From Dendrobium chrysotoxum (lineage: Eukaryota; Streptophyta; Magnoliopsida; Asparagales; Orchidaceae): a DNA stretch of 64,000 nt. The position numbers were made by a program, and so were the translations under genes. The stretch spans positions 36,233,201-36,297,200 of the forward strand of contig CM034307.1 in assembly GCA_019925795.1 (NCBI GenBank), given 5' to 3'. Of this stretch, positions 1 through 11,657 are shown piece by piece. Within the stretch, counting starts at the first letter, position 1. Each line of letters opens with the position of its first letter. The notes beneath the pieces were generated by a model, which had not been told where the DNA came from, made no database searches, and worked only from the letters and a program-made list of their open reading frames with translations.

Positions 1-92
1 GTTTGGCTAAATTTAAGGGTTAATTAAATTTTAATTAAAGTTGATTGGTTACTGATTTTAATATTTTAATTTATTTAAATTTTTCTTTAACC

Positions 93-344
93 AGTTCGTG
101 GCGTTGTGCCACCAGGCTCGAGGAACAAAGCCTCCTTAGGACACGTAGCCCCGTAGCCCGGAGAAGTCCAGCCGATAAACCAAATTAATGTATTTGAATT
201 AAAGATTTTAAATTTAGTTAAATCATTAAGAATCAATTCATTTCAGTTTAATACTCCTTAGAATTCATTCGTGGCGTTGTGCCACCAGGCTCGAGGAAAA
301 AAGCCTCCTTAGGACACGTAGCCCCGCAGCCCGGAGTAGTCCAA
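93..344 (-). repeat. Duplicated GC-rich LTR island (two ~78-bp copies)
   Basis: Two near-identical GC-rich blocks (93-170 and 268-344) stand in AT-rich surroundings. Each holds a short stem, GTGGC-GTTGT-GCCAC, and the string GGCTCGAGGA. The same pair occurs in the 5' LTR (about 20130-20207 and 20303-20380) and, inverted, in Tat B (56290-56366 and 56466-56540). Conservation between elements whose other LTR sequence has diverged suggests a constrained LTR module. The function is unknown. Confidence 0.75.
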
Positions 345-429
345 CCTAAAAACTTCATTTCAGGAGTGGTTGTTATGTATTAAGAGAGTTAGTTGAGTGT
401 TTTAAATATCAATTTAATATTTTTTGGAA

Positions 430-1540
430 TTTACTATATATTAAAGTAGTTTTAAATACATATATTTAGTATACATATAAAACTATGTATAAACATAAAT
501 GTAAAATTCTTAATACTCAAAGATATGATTAGAATAAATTTAATATCTAAATGACAGATCTACTGGTTTTCAAATATTATTTTAAAAAAATAAAATTTTA
601 TTTTCAAAATACTTAATATAATATTTAATTAAATATTAATTAAATGCTAAATTAATTAAATAATTAATAATAATTAAAATAAATCAAGTTTTGATCTCTG
701 AAATTAGTTTCAAATTAAAGTGCTCAATTTTCTGAAAATTTTGATATATTATACTCATTTTTTTTATTTAAAATAAATTTATTATGAATTTTTAAAGTCT
801 AATTCATTTAAAAGGAATTTTAACAATTTTAGAAATGATTAATTATTAAAATAATTTTAAATCAAATTAGTTTAAATTTTAAAAGTTTTCTGAAATGTTA
901 AAATTATATAAAATATTTACTTAAAAAAAAAAATTTTTTTAAAAAATTATTTAAGTTATTTAGTATTGATTAAAATATTAATTAATAATGAAATTCTCAA
1001 TTAATTAATATTAAATGTTAATTAATAACTAAATATTTAATTAATTAACATTTAGAATATAATTAATGATCCAACATTTAATTGATTAATATTAAAATAT
1101 AATTTAAACTAATTTAAGTTTAAAATTATAACAATTTAAAGTAATTACATAATTATTTAAATAATTTAAACTATTTAATTAAGATTAATTAATTAAAGTT
1201 TAATTTTAATTTCAAAGTATTTAAAGTTAATGTTATTATTTAGTTAAATCATCTTATAATTAATATAAGTTAATTAATATTTAATAATCAATACTTAAAT
1301 TAAAATATTTAATGTTTAATTATTAATTATTAGTTTATAATAATTAATACTTAATATTAATGTATTTTCAAAATATAATTATAAAGTTAAGCTAATAATA
1401 ATTTAAAATTAAAAAAAACATTTAATTTTCTGAAATATATTAATATAATATATATTTTTTATTATTTAATATTAATATAATATTTATTTAAATAAAATTA
1501 GATTTAAAATGATATTAAAATTAATATTAAAAAACATTTT
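430..1540. other. Very AT-rich LTR segment
   Basis: Almost pure A/T with dozens of TTAATTAA-type palindromes. The matching stretch of the other LTR is 21640-22680. No ORF or structured RNA is seen. It could act as a matrix-attachment or nucleosome-poor region, but composition is the only evidence. Confidence 0.6.
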
Positions 1541-1700
1541 AAAAAAAAGGTGGCGGCGGGAAGGCCACGTGGCGGCCCTGGGTTCGCTTACAGAAACACG
1601 GTGGCGGCGCCCAATCATTGGCAATGATTGGAGCCGCCGCCAATCATTGCCACAGGATTGACCTGGCCACGGGACCCACGCGCTTTCACTTAAATGAGTC
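1541..1700 (-). promoter_or_regulatory. Promoter-like GC-rich segment with G-box and CCAAT palindrome
   Basis: A G-box core CACGTG sits at 1566-1571 inside the palindrome GCCACGTGGC. A perfect 10+10 inverted repeat (CCAATCATTG / CAATGATTGG, 1-nt centre) lies at 1611-1631, with a third half-site at 1640-1649. The CCAAT palindrome also occurs in Tat B at 54806-54826, with a different centre base. Inference: U3 promoter or enhancer elements. The 5' LTR of A has lost this segment through a deletion at about 28056. Confidence 0.5.
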
Positions 1701-4439
1701 AGCAGCACCCCAAAGCCGTCCGATCTTCCGCGCGACTGAAGTAACGGTTCTGATCAGCTCCCGCGGTTTGATCTCACGGAGAGAGATCAAACGGTGGAGA
1801 ATCGATCCCGTTGTTCCGAATCAATGGACATGATTGTGCTGGACGGAGCGTGGAACCACCAGATCAACCGCGCTGTCGAACTGGACCGTAGAATGGCAAG
1901 ATCTACGCCATCGATCAATATATCATCGGCCCAGATAATGCCCAAATAGCGCCCAGCTCAGGTGTACGTAAACCGAGCCCTAGGATGCATTTTCGAGCTC
2001 GTTCGTTTGATTGGGTGCACTAAATCAGTTAAAATTTTAAACCTAGGTTGTTAATACGAATAGAAATCATGTGGAGTTTGTTTCGAAGTTTAAGATGCAT
2101 TTAATAAAAATCCATTTAACCTAGGGTAATCTAGACTAGGGTTAAGATTTAAGAGAAACTAATCGTGGGATTAGGGTATTTTTGAGTTTTCTGAACTTGT
2201 GGATTATCCACGCTAATATTTAATGAAGACCTTACGAACTGGCGACATCTGGATCGAGCCCTACGACCTCTAGGATGAAAAATGCTTGAACTCATTGGAA
2301 TCAGATGGCCGGCGGTGTTTGACCGGTGGGTTTTGATCGATAATGAGTAAAGGAAGAGTTTGGAGCTTAGGGAGCTTGGGGGTTGGGTCTAGAGGAGCTG
2401 GAAAAGTGAGAGAAGATTAGGTTTTTGAATCCCCTCCTTTTTTGAGGTTTTTCCCTATTCAAGTCTCTCCAACTTGAATGGAGGGCTGAGATTAGCTGAG
2501 GGGACTCCTGGATGTATGCCATCTGTCCAAGGAGTAGTTAGGAGCAGAGAATCAAGAGGACACAAGGATAGCCATGTGGAAAGCTCTCTTAGTCCCCTTA
2601 TGGGCATATGGAATTGATCTTAGACGTTTGATTTGAATCTGAGAGCTAAGAGTGGCTCTAAGAATGTTCTAGAGCACCATAAAGATGCTGGAGTGATTTG
2701 AGCTGGAGTGGATTAGGCTTAACATGGATCTTGACCAAATTTGACTGATTTGAACCCTTGGTTTGACCATTTGACTCGTTAATGTCTAAGTGGACTGCTG
2801 AGGTGGTAGCCAAGTGACCTTAAGAGCTGGTTGGGATGATTTGAAAGAAACCTAAGGCTATAGATTTAAGCTTTGAAGGAATACACATGATTTTGAATGG
2901 ATTTGACTAAGTCAAGATGGGTTGACCTAGTCAAGTTGACCATGGCTTGATTCCAAATAGGCCAATGGATATTTAAAGCATCAAATGGAGTGGTTTTTGC
3001 AAGCTCCTAAGCATTAGGATTAGATTTGAAATGTTTGAGTATTTAGCATGTAGGGTTTGACTATAAATTAAAGTTTGACCATGTCAAACCAAGTGTGATT
3101 TGACTTATGGTGAGTTTGAGAGTATCCAAATCATACACTTGGATGGTTTTGAATGTTTGGAAGATTTGGTTGGATTAAAATGGAACATGAGTCCTCAAAG
3201 GACCCATATTAATTGGTGTTGACTAGACCTGGGTTTTGTTGACCAAGTCAACTGATGTCTAGCTCAGGGTATTGAATCTAACCCAAATCACACAGGGTAT
3301 ATTTGAATGAAGTTTGAATGAGATTTGAATGCATTTAAAGCTTGATGTAAATTAGAGAAGCTTAAAGGCTTAAACTAGTCAACTTGGGTTGACCTGGTTA
3401 ACCAGGTTGACCCAGGGTCAGGGATTGGGTCCCACCAGTTCAGTATGATATTCTGAGTTCATTGGTGGTGGTTTCAAGGTCTGGAGAGATTGTTTAGTCA
3501 AGGTGACCTATTTGGGCCCTTAATGGGCCTTTAGGTCAACCATGGTTGACTTGGTCAACCAGGTGGGTCCAGGGTCTAGGAATGGGTTCAACAGATTTGA
3601 AATGATATTTGGAGACAAATGGAAGTGGTCCCAAGGTCTGATGAGGTCATTTGGTCAAGATGACCTATTTTGACCCTAAAGGGCCTATTTGGTCAACCTG
3701 GTTGACTTGGTCAACCAGACTGACCCAGGGTCTGGTTTTGGATCCAACAAGTTTGGTTTGATGATTGAAACTTGTTGGAGGTGGTTGCATTCGATTTGGA
3801 ACTCATTTGGTTCAAATGACCATTTACACCCCATAGGGGTATTTTGGTCTTTTTGACCCCTAGTCAACTAGGGGTCAAATTAAGTCCAACAAAATGTAGT
3901 TTATTGCTTAATGGGTCATAATCAAGGGTCTTGAAATAATTTGAAGGTTTGGAGAAGGCTCCAAGGTTAGGATTCACTGGGTGGCAAGTCCAGTGGCATA
4001 GGCTGTAAATATTTGAAAGGTTTTACAGCCTTTAGATTTCAATTCAGTTTCTTGGGTTAGGACCTCAGAATGAGCTCAAATTTGGAGAGTTTCCTCTAGA
4101 GACATGTCACATCAATGTGGAATTGATAGATCCTGAATCAGAGGTCATTTGATAGGGTTTTGAAGTGTTCAAAGATTCACTGGAAAAGGCTTTCAGGACT
4201 TAGACCTTTGCCTTGGGATTTGATCTGGATTTCTAATTTTGAGCTGGATTTTGGATTTGAATGATATGGTTTGAACTACCTAAATCATTTACAATCATTT
4301 GGATGATTGTAGATGATTAAATAGGATTAAAGTCAGGTCAGAGGCTGGAGCAACTAAATCTGGGTTGTTTAAAGGTCAGGATTGGTCAGGGATTTGAATT
4401 GACTTGAACTCTGGATTGACTTGAGTCTTGAATAAATTA

Positions 4440-5100
4440 ATTTAAAGTCTGGGTTGGTCTGGAGTTTGAATAGATTTGAGATCTGGATAGATCTAAGATC
4501 TAGGAGATTCCTAAGACCTAGATTGATCTAGAGTCTGGATAGATCTAGAATATGGGTAGATCCTAGGACCTGAAACCTGGGGGAATCCTAAAGTCTAAAA
4601 ATCCTAGGGTCTGGACTCTGGATTGATCTTAAGATCTAAATAGATCTATGATGCAAAGTCTGGAGGAATCTTAAGGTCTATAGTAGATCATAGGATCTGA
4701 AGTCTAGAAAGAATCCTAGGGTCTAGAGTAGATCCTAGGGTCTGGAGTCTAGGAAGGAATTCTAGGGTGTGGGTTGATCTCAAGGTCTGGAATCTAGGGA
4801 CATCCTAGGGTCTAGAATAACCCTAAGATCTAGATGGATCTAGGAGAATCCTAGGGTTTAAGAAGATCATATGACCTAGAGTCTGGCAGAATCCTAGGGT
4901 CTAGAATAGATCCTAGGGTCTGAAGTCTAGGAGGATCCTAGAGTCTAGGTTAATCTAGAGTTTAATTGAGTTGAGTTTTAAAATTAGTATGGGATTAATA
5001 TTAATTTATATCTGGATTGGCATTCTGGATTGTTCTAAGATCAGATTGATCTTAGGGTCAAGATTGATCTTAAGGAATAGAAGGATCCTAAGGTCTGGAT
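4440..5100. repeat. Degenerate minisatellite rich in AGATCTAG/CCTAGG
   Basis: About 660 bp of imperfect 20-35-bp units built on phrases such as GATCCTAGGGTCTGGA and TAGATCTA. The same array is at about 41400-42060 in the 5' LTR. The units are too divergent for a clean period by eye. Confidence 0.65.
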
Positions 5101-5109
5101 TGGTCCTAC

Positions 5110-5133
5110 TGACCTCATACAAAAATGAGGTCA
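5110..5133. repeat. LTR-terminal hairpin
   Basis: A perfect 9-bp inverted repeat, TGACCTCAT / ATGAGGTCA, with a 6-nt loop lies 3 bp from the LTR edge. It recurs at 42094-42117 and 63948-63971, and with one mismatch at 53386-53409, so all four LTR edges visible in the two Tat elements carry it. Confidence 0.85.
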
Positions 5134-5136
5134 ATA

Positions 5137-5181
5137 AATGGACCCCCAATATGTGCAATAGAATGAAGTTCTATTGCACAT
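5137..5181 (-). promoter_or_regulatory. Tat A polypurine tract with abutting hairpin
   Basis: In element sense, ATTGGGGGTCCATT (complement of 5137-5150) immediately precedes the 3' LTR and is the likely plus-strand primer. Directly upstream is a perfect 13-bp inverted repeat (5151-5163 and 5169-5181) with a 5-nt loop. Tat B has the same PPT (63931-63944) and a weaker hairpin that keeps the inner TAGAA/TTCTA. Confidence 0.75.
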
Positions 5182-5269
5182 GTTGGCGTTGATAAAAAAA
5201 AATGGTCAAGTCTGGAGTTTTGATCCTAAGGGAAAAAGAAATTTATCCCTAGGGAATCGGAGTTTGAAT

Positions 5270-7160
5270 TGATACTAGGGTAGTTCCATAGAAGGTATAC
5301 TATATCACTAGTGGGTCTGGTCCTAAGGGAAAAGAAGAGTTTATCCCTAAAGGAGAAGTCTGGGGTATCATATAGGAAGGAAGAATTCCTAACCATAAAG
5401 GATTGAATCTAGATTTGATTCTAAGGGGAAGGAAAACTTAACCCTAAAAGATTGAGTTTAAACTTGAAACTAGGGTAGTGCCACGAGGGGCGTACTCTAC
5501 CACTAGTAGATTTAATCCTAAGGAAGGGCAAAAAATCTATCCTTACAGGAAAAGAAGGCCTGGGTGATCCTATAGGAAGAAGAAACTCCTAACTATAGAT
5601 GATTGAATCTAGATTTAATTCTAAAGGAAAGGAAATCCTATCCATGGAAGATTGAGTTTTGAAATGATACTAAGGTAGTGTTGGGGACAGCGTGCTCTAC
5701 CACTAGTAGATCTAGTCCTAAGGGAAGAAACATCTAACCCTAAGGAAAGGAGGTTGAGTGGTCATATAGAAAGAAGGAACTTCTAGCTACAGGGGACCGA
5801 GTCTGGATTTTGATTCTAAGGAAAGGGAAAATCTAACCCTGGAGAAATGAATTTGAAATGGTACTAAGGTAGTGATGGGGACAACGTACTCTACCATTAG
5901 TAGATCTAATCCTAGAGGAAGGGAGGAAAACCTACCCCTAAAGGAAAAGAGGGTCTGGATGATCGTATAAGAAGAAAGAATTCCTAGCTATAGAGGATCA
6001 AGTTTGAATTTTGATACTACGGTAGTGCCACGGAGGGCATGCTCTGCCACTAGTAGATCTAATCCAAAGGGAAGGAAGAAGAACCTAGCCCTAAAGAAAA
6101 GAAAGCTTGATTGAGATTGATTTCAGGACGATGCCATAGAGGACTTACTCCATCACTAGGGAGTCTAATCCTACCGGAAAGAGAAAACTTAACCCTAAGG
6201 AGAAGAAGAGCTTAATTTTAGAATTTGAAATTGATTCCAGGACGGTGCCACTGGAGACTTATTCCATCACTGGGGAGTCTGATCCTAAGAGAAGGAGAAT
6301 ACTTACTCTGAGGAAAAGAGAACTGGATGATCTCATAGGAAGCTGGTATTACTTTCTATAGGAGATCAGGCTTAAGGATTTGAATTTTGGAACTAGAGTG
6401 GTGCCGCAGAGGGCGTTATCCATCACTAGTAGATCTAATCCTAAGGAAAGAAAGCACGATGACTCACATCTGCCCTTAAGGAAAAGAAGATTGGAAGACC
6501 GTGAAGGAAAGAAGTATTGCTTCCCACAGAAGGTCTGATCTGGATTTTAAATCTAGGATGGTGCCACAGGGGGCATGCCCCACCACTAGAAGATCTAATC
6601 CTAAGGATAGAAAGCACGATGACTCACATCTAACCTTAAGGAAAAGAAAACTAGATGATCCTATGAGAAGGAAGCATTGCTTCGCACAGAATCGGGTCTG
6701 GAGTGATCATGTGTAGAGGAAATTTGCTCTACACAAACGATCAAGTCTGGATGATCATGTATAGAGGAAACTTTCCCTATACAGAGGATCAAAACTGGAT
6801 GATCATACGTAGAGGGAACTTGCTCTACATAGAGGATCAGGTCAGGAATGGTCGTGTGTAGAGAAAACTTGCTCTACACAAAGGATCAGATCTGAAAGAA
6901 AACTAGGATGGTGCCATAAAGGGCGTGCTCCACCACTAGTAGATGATTTTGTGAAAAGGAAACTTGCTCTATACAGAAGATCGGGTCTGGATGATCGTAT
7001 ATAGAGAAAACTTGCTCTATACAGAGGATCGGGTCTGGAATGATCATGTGTAGAGGAAACTTGCTAATGAAACTTGTTTCACACAGAGGATCGAATTTTA
7101 ATTTTAAATTTTGAAGTTAGGATGGTGCTGTAAAAAGTGTTATCCATCACTAGAGGATCT
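5270..7160 (-). repeat. 3' UTR array of degenerate 'GGTGCCAC...CCACTAGTAGATCT' blocks
   Basis: About 11 copies of a 45-bp core (near 5286, 5477, 5672, 5870, 6025, 6130, 6243, 6402, 6558, 6910 and 7125), spaced 105-350 bp apart and separated by variable AAGGAAAGAAG-rich sequence. Many cores contain a near-palindrome around GGGCATGCCC. Tat B has related blocks at 62380-62650. Known: repeat-rich 3' UTRs between integrase and 3' LTR are typical of Tat/Ogre elements and can seed satellites. No ORF is recognised. Confidence 0.75.
6711..7025 (-). repeat. Array of ~5 related hairpins in the 3' UTR
   Basis: Units of 45-60 bp each carry a stem-loop: GTGTAGAG/CTCTACAC (6711-6734), GTATAG/CTATAC (6759-6782), GTAGAG/CTCTAC (6809-6828), GTGTAGAG/CTCTACAC (6856-6879) and TATAGAG/CTCTATA (7000-7021). 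Changes on one arm are mostly matched on the other. GATC flanks several stems and may extend the pairing. Confidence 0.7.
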
Positions 7161-7289
7161 AATCTTAAGGTGAGAAAGCATAGTGACTTATATCTAACCT
7201 TAAGAGAAGAGAACTAGAATTTTAAAATGAAAAACTTAAATAAGATTGATTTGAAAAGATTCAAAATTTGACAATTTTATTGATTTGAA

Positions 7290-8460
7290 TAAGCTACATC
7301 AAGCATAGTATTTCTTCTGGAATCACCCATTTACAGGAAGCATTGGGTGATTTCCTTTACAATCCACTAGCTGATACGAGCCTCCTTCGTAGACTGTTTC
7401 TACTATGAAGGGTCCTTCCTAGGTTGGTTCAAACTTCCCGTCGAGCTTTCGGTGGGCTAAGATAGGCCTCTAAAGAACCAAGACCAAGTCGCCTACTCGG
7501 AAGGTTCTAGGTCGCACTAACTTATCATGAGCTTGAACCATTCTGGCTTTATAGAGTTCTAGATTTTGCTGGGATTGGAGATGACGTTCTTCAAGACCCT
7601 CAAGTTCTTCAAGTCGAAGTTGTGCATTCTGTTCTGTTGTGATTTGATTCTATACTGCAGTTCCGAGCGAAGGGATTTGAATTTCTAGAGGGAGTACGGC
7701 CTCGGACCCATACACTAGTGAAAATAGTGTGGATTGGGTCAGGGTTTGATATGTGGTCCTGTAGGCCCACAAAGCTTCCACCAACCTCTCATCCCACTGA
7801 CGTTTATTGTCATCAAGGGTCTTTTCGATGATTTGTACCAGGGTTTTATTGAAGGCCTCAGCTAATTCATTAGCCCGTGGGTAATAGATCGTTGAGTATC
7901 TCCAATCAATATCGTGGCGATTTGCAAAATTATTAATTTTCATAGACTTGAAAGCGGACCCATTATCGGATATGATTCTGTGAGGTACGCCGAATCGATA
8001 TACGATATGATCACAAAAAAATTTCATTACATGGTGTGATGTTACATTTTTTAGTGGAACTATTTCTGTCTACTTTGAAAAGTAATCAGTCGCTGCTAAG
8101 ATGAAGCGATGACCCCTTGAAGAAGGAGGGTCAATTGGCCCGACGATATCCGTGCCTCAACTTTCGAAGGGCCATGAAGCTATCGTAGGATGCAATACAT
8201 TAGGCGGCTGATGTAAGACCACACCATGAACCTGGCACTGATGACAATATTTTGTAATTTTCATGCAATCGTCAATCATCGTTGGCCAGTAGTAGCCAAG
8301 TCTTTTGATTTTTATTTTCATCTTAGGACCCAATTGATGAGCACCACACAGTCCAGCATGGACTTCGTTAACGATCTTCAGGGCCTCTCGTTTATCTAAA
8401 CAACGGAGCCACATCTGATCGAACGATCGTCGGTACAATGTATCGTTGACTAGTGCATAT
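7290..8460 (-). pseudogene. Tat A integrase, decayed
   Basis: Would insert the cDNA into nuclear DNA. The zinc-binding HHCC part (8438-8157) shows a VHAGLCGAHQ histidine pair and KYCHQCQ cysteines. The core follows: GTDIVGP holds the first Asp, SDNGSAF the second, and a Glu sits in the AEAFNKT stretch. The C-terminal part (VRPRTFRVGDLVLVL and DGKFEPT, in another frame) reaches about 7290. Breaks: TGA after FES at 8157, TAG in the YFSK-TEIV stretch near 8070, and a frameshift near 7650, so no continuous ORF. No chromodomain is seen, as expected for Tat. It is the last domain before the 3' UTR. Confidence 0.85.
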
Positions 8461-8597
8461 GATAGGGCACGTTTCTTGATTTAATTGGCAAGAGACCTGT
8501 CATGGGGAAGCTTTCCTTCTTACAGATATTTGATTATTGGTTGTCTCCAATCTTCTTCTTCATCAACTGCTGAAGAGGTAGAAAGGACCTGGGAAGA

Positions 8598-9125
8598 TTA
8601 TTTGTTGAGGTACTCCATATCTACAGGGGACAGGACTTGACGACCCTGAACTTTTATAGGGATGAAGTCTTCTTCTGGGCAAGTGAATTCTTTTGCAAGC
8701 TTTGCTAGGGCATCCACCGAGGAATTGCTTCCACGAGGAACCCTATACATAGTTACAATGGGAATTTTCTCAAGCAAGTGCATTGTGTATTGGTGATATT
8801 TCAGGAGTTTAGGATTCAAGACCTTATAGGTCCCTGCAATCTAGTTGATCACCAGTTGAGAGTCACCATAGACCTTAATCTCTTTAATCTCCATTAGGAT
8901 TGCAAGTTCTAAGCCAGTTATCAAAGCTTCATACTCAGCTTCATTGTTCGTACAAGGTTCTGATAAATGGTAGGAAAAATGCATCATTCCCTTATCCGGT
9001 GTTATGAAAACCAGACCGACTCTGGCTTTTCCAGGAATAGTAGATTGTGGTGTTTTGCCTCGTTGAGAGGACGCTGCACCATCAAAATATATTTCTCATA
9101 TTTGAGTATTGGATTCCTCAAAACT
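8598..9125 (-). pseudogene. Tat A second (archaeal-type) RNase H
   Basis: A second RNase H follows the RT-linked one. Acidic residues are visible in order: YFDGAA (about 9083), NNEAEYEALITGLELA (about 8945) and VYGDSQLV (about 8865), then a DALAKLA tail near 8710. Known: such a second, plant-acquired RNase H is diagnostic for the Tat lineage. Stops interrupt it (before EIYFDG near 9100, after QLVIN near 8843, and at 8598). It would degrade the RNA strand of the RNA/DNA hybrid during reverse transcription. Confidence 0.8.
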
Positions 9126-10415
9126 CATGATTTGCTCGTCAGGTAAATCATCATTTAAAGGAGATTCCATCGGTAGCAGATGTGCCGCAAGGAAGTCGGC
9201 GATGGCCTGCCCTTTCACAGCACGCAGGGGAATAAAAGTGATTTCAAATTACAATAATATCATAGACCAACGAGCCAGATGTCCTGACAATGTGGGTCGG
9301 GTCATAATATATTGCAGGGGGTTGACACTGGAAATCAACCTGACTTGATGAGAAAGCATGTAGTGTCTTAGTTTTTGTGCTGCAAAAACTAAAGCAAGGC
9401 AATGTTTCTCAATTGCAGGATAACAGATTTTCGTTGGAAGTAATCTCCGACTCAGGTAGTAGAGAGCATTCTCTTTCCCATCATCATTGATTTGAGCTAG
9501 AAGGGCCCCGAGAGATTCATCAAGGGCTGCAGTGTATAGGATTAAAGGTCTCCCAGAAATTGGGGCTACCAAAACTGGTGGATTTGTCAGGTATTGCTTG
9601 ATATTTTCAAAAGCATTTTGACATTTTTCATCCCAAATAAATTTGGCATCCTTTTTAGCCAGGACAGAGAATGGTTGACATCTTCTGGAAAGATTAGAAA
9701 TGAATCTTCTTATATACGCCAGCCTACCCTGGAAAGATCTCAGTTGAGTGAGACTCTTGGGAGGCGGCATATTTAAGATAGCTTCAATTTTGGCAGGATC
9801 AATTTTGATTTCGTGGTGCCTGACTACGAAACCTAAGAATTTCCCTGACGTGACGCCGAAAGCGCACTTCAAGGGATTCATTTTAAGGTCATAGCGGCGC
9901 AACCGCTCGATGACAGTTCTTAAGTCATGAAGATGAGCCTCTTTCACTCTGCTCTTGACAACTAAATCGTTGATGTAACATTCGAGTTGATTATATATTA
10001 AGTCATCAAAGATATGAGTCATGGCCCGCTGGTAGGTTGCACCAGCATTTTTGAGGCCAAAGGGCATCACTTTATAACAAAAGATCCCTATAGGACTTCT
10101 AAATGCAGTGTTTCTCTCATCTTCTAGGGCAATCTTAATTTGATTATAACCAGATGAGCCATCCATAAAGGAGAAAACGACGTGTAAAGAGGCAATGTCT
10201 ACCATGAGTTCTGGGAATGGCAAATGAAATTCATCCTTAGGATATGCCTTATTCAGGTCTCTATAGTCAACACAGACTCGGATTTGACCATTTTTCTTTC
10301 AAACTGGCACGACACTGGCTACCCAAGAAGGATATTATTCTTCTCGAATAAATCCAGCCTCTGTTAACTTCTTGACTTCAGAAATGACTTATTGTTCGAT
10401 CTCCAGACGCATGCA
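9126..10415 (-). pseudogene. Tat A reverse transcriptase and first RNase H
   Basis: The open stretch 10223-9249 covers palm and thumb and reaches into RNase H. Motifs: FSFMDGSSGYNQI (catalytic Asp), FGLKNAGATYQRAM, then YIND at 9966-9977, where the family has Y-x-D-D. The first Asp of the pair is Asn through one G-to-A change in codon 9969-9971. FLGFVV, PPKSLTQLRSFQGRLAYIRRF and the RNase H signature YPAIEKHCLALVFA follow. Upstream, in the same reading, stops precede PSWVASV (near 10335) and KKNGQIRVCVDYRDLN (near 10300). The enzyme is dead at the active site as well as truncated. Confidence 0.88.
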
Positions 10416-11184
10416 TCATGGAGCTTGCTTAAGAGGAATGGCATCATGCCGGATTCCAAGTTTATGGACTGCTAATTCAGCGGACAACCCCGGCATTTCA
10501 TCGTATGTCCAAGCGAAGCAATCTTTAAACTCAGAGAGATGTTGAATTAGATCCTTAGACTCATCCTCACTCAACAAAGAACTTATGAAAGTGGGGCGAG
10601 GGTCATCCTCTGTTCCAAGGTTGATTTCTTTAAGTTCATCGACTGTTGATTTAATTTCTTCTTCGAATTCAGGGGGTGCATCCCGAACCTGAAGTTCGTC
10701 AGAATCATCTAAAGTCTCCAAACAAAGTCCATTGAATGAATCAATGACTTCAGTAGGGACATTTTTAAATTCAGGATGACTAGCTATCATTAAATAAAAT
10801 TTGTCATCGTCAAATGATCTAACGGTACCAAAACTGATACCACTGGTCCAATGTTTATTAAATTTTGAATTTTAAAGACTTTCATGATATCTAGCTTGAC
10901 CCTTAGTCCATTGACTCAGTAAAACCTTTAAAGATAAGAGATTTAACACCAGCAGAAAAGTAGCCAAAAGGTAATTCCATTAATTCATTGAAATTTGCCT
11001 CCTCAAGGATTACATCATCTTCATTCCTTGAGGAGGAGGAGCCAGGGAAGAACTTCTGGACTTTCCTTACTTCTCCATCTAAGTTAGAGGCATCCTTAAT
11101 TACTAACCCTGAGACCCTGTCAGCAGACAGTGGGGTTAAGGTTAAGGATTCAACCGTTCTATTAAGCTTTTCATACAGACTCAA
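10416..11184 (-). pseudogene. Tat A protease-RT linker region
   Basis: Two open stretches. 11184-10903 is hydrophilic, with the phrase ELPFGYFSAGVKSL. 10790-10416 is acidic and ends in DCFAWTYDEMPGLSAELAVHKL, the segment that normally leads into RT in Tat/Athila pol. A stop follows QAP at 10416. Identified by position and the DCFAW...MPG signature; no catalytic role is assigned. Confidence 0.7.
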
Positions 11185-11657
11185 TTTAGGCTCGTCACTT
11201 TGAACTTTTAATTTTGTACCCTCCTGGTCGCTATCCGATTCTAAAGTGAGATCAAACTTCGAAGGAGGATTGATTTTTGTATAGTCAAAAGCAAATTAGC
11301 ACCCCTTTTTCTTGAGTCTTCATCAAAACTTGTTTCAAGTTCGATGTAGATTGGGGAATTTCTCTTCTCAACTAAAGGGCGGCCTCAACCGCGTGCTCTT
11401 TGGGCCATCCTCCCACCTCTTTGAGGTATAATGTTTGGAGGCCTAAAGATCACACGCTCGACGTCGTCTTCACTACTTGAGTTTTATTTCTTTTGATTTT
11501 TGACTTTTTCTTTTCTCAATCTTTGAATTGCTTTTGAGCTTTGACTTTCTACTTTTTCCTCCTTGACGTTGATCTCTACCTTAGAACAAGTAGTGGATCC
11601 TTTAGGTATGTAGTACGCTGCATCCTCGTAAACCCCAATCTTATGAATAGAGAATGG
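11185..11657 (-). pseudogene. Decayed Tat A pol spacer
   Basis: Between protease and linker. Fragmentary Lys- and Glu-rich peptides appear in several frames with many stops. No domain is recognised; part of the former polyprotein by position. Confidence 0.5.

Larger units (their letters stand above)
1..5136 (-). repeat. Tat A 3' LTR, partial (cut by window start)
   Basis: Matches 20038-22680 + 27910-29504 + 40565-42120. In element sense the LTR begins at 5136 beside the PPT; its terminal TG reads TA here because of one transition. Against the 5' LTR it lacks about 1.2 kb (junction near 434/435, the counterpart of about 20467-21643) but keeps 580 bp at about 1558-2140 that the 5' LTR has lost. 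It contains GC-rich islands at 93-344, an AT-rich stretch, a promoter-like segment at 1541-1700, long unique-looking sequence at 2140-4400 and a degenerate minisatellite at 4440-5100. No coding sequence is recognised. Confidence 0.88.

Noticed and set aside
1618..1833. 71-codon ORF in Tat A LTR GC-rich segment
   Set aside because: Runs opposite to element sense through a palindrome-rich promoter-like region; no similarity.
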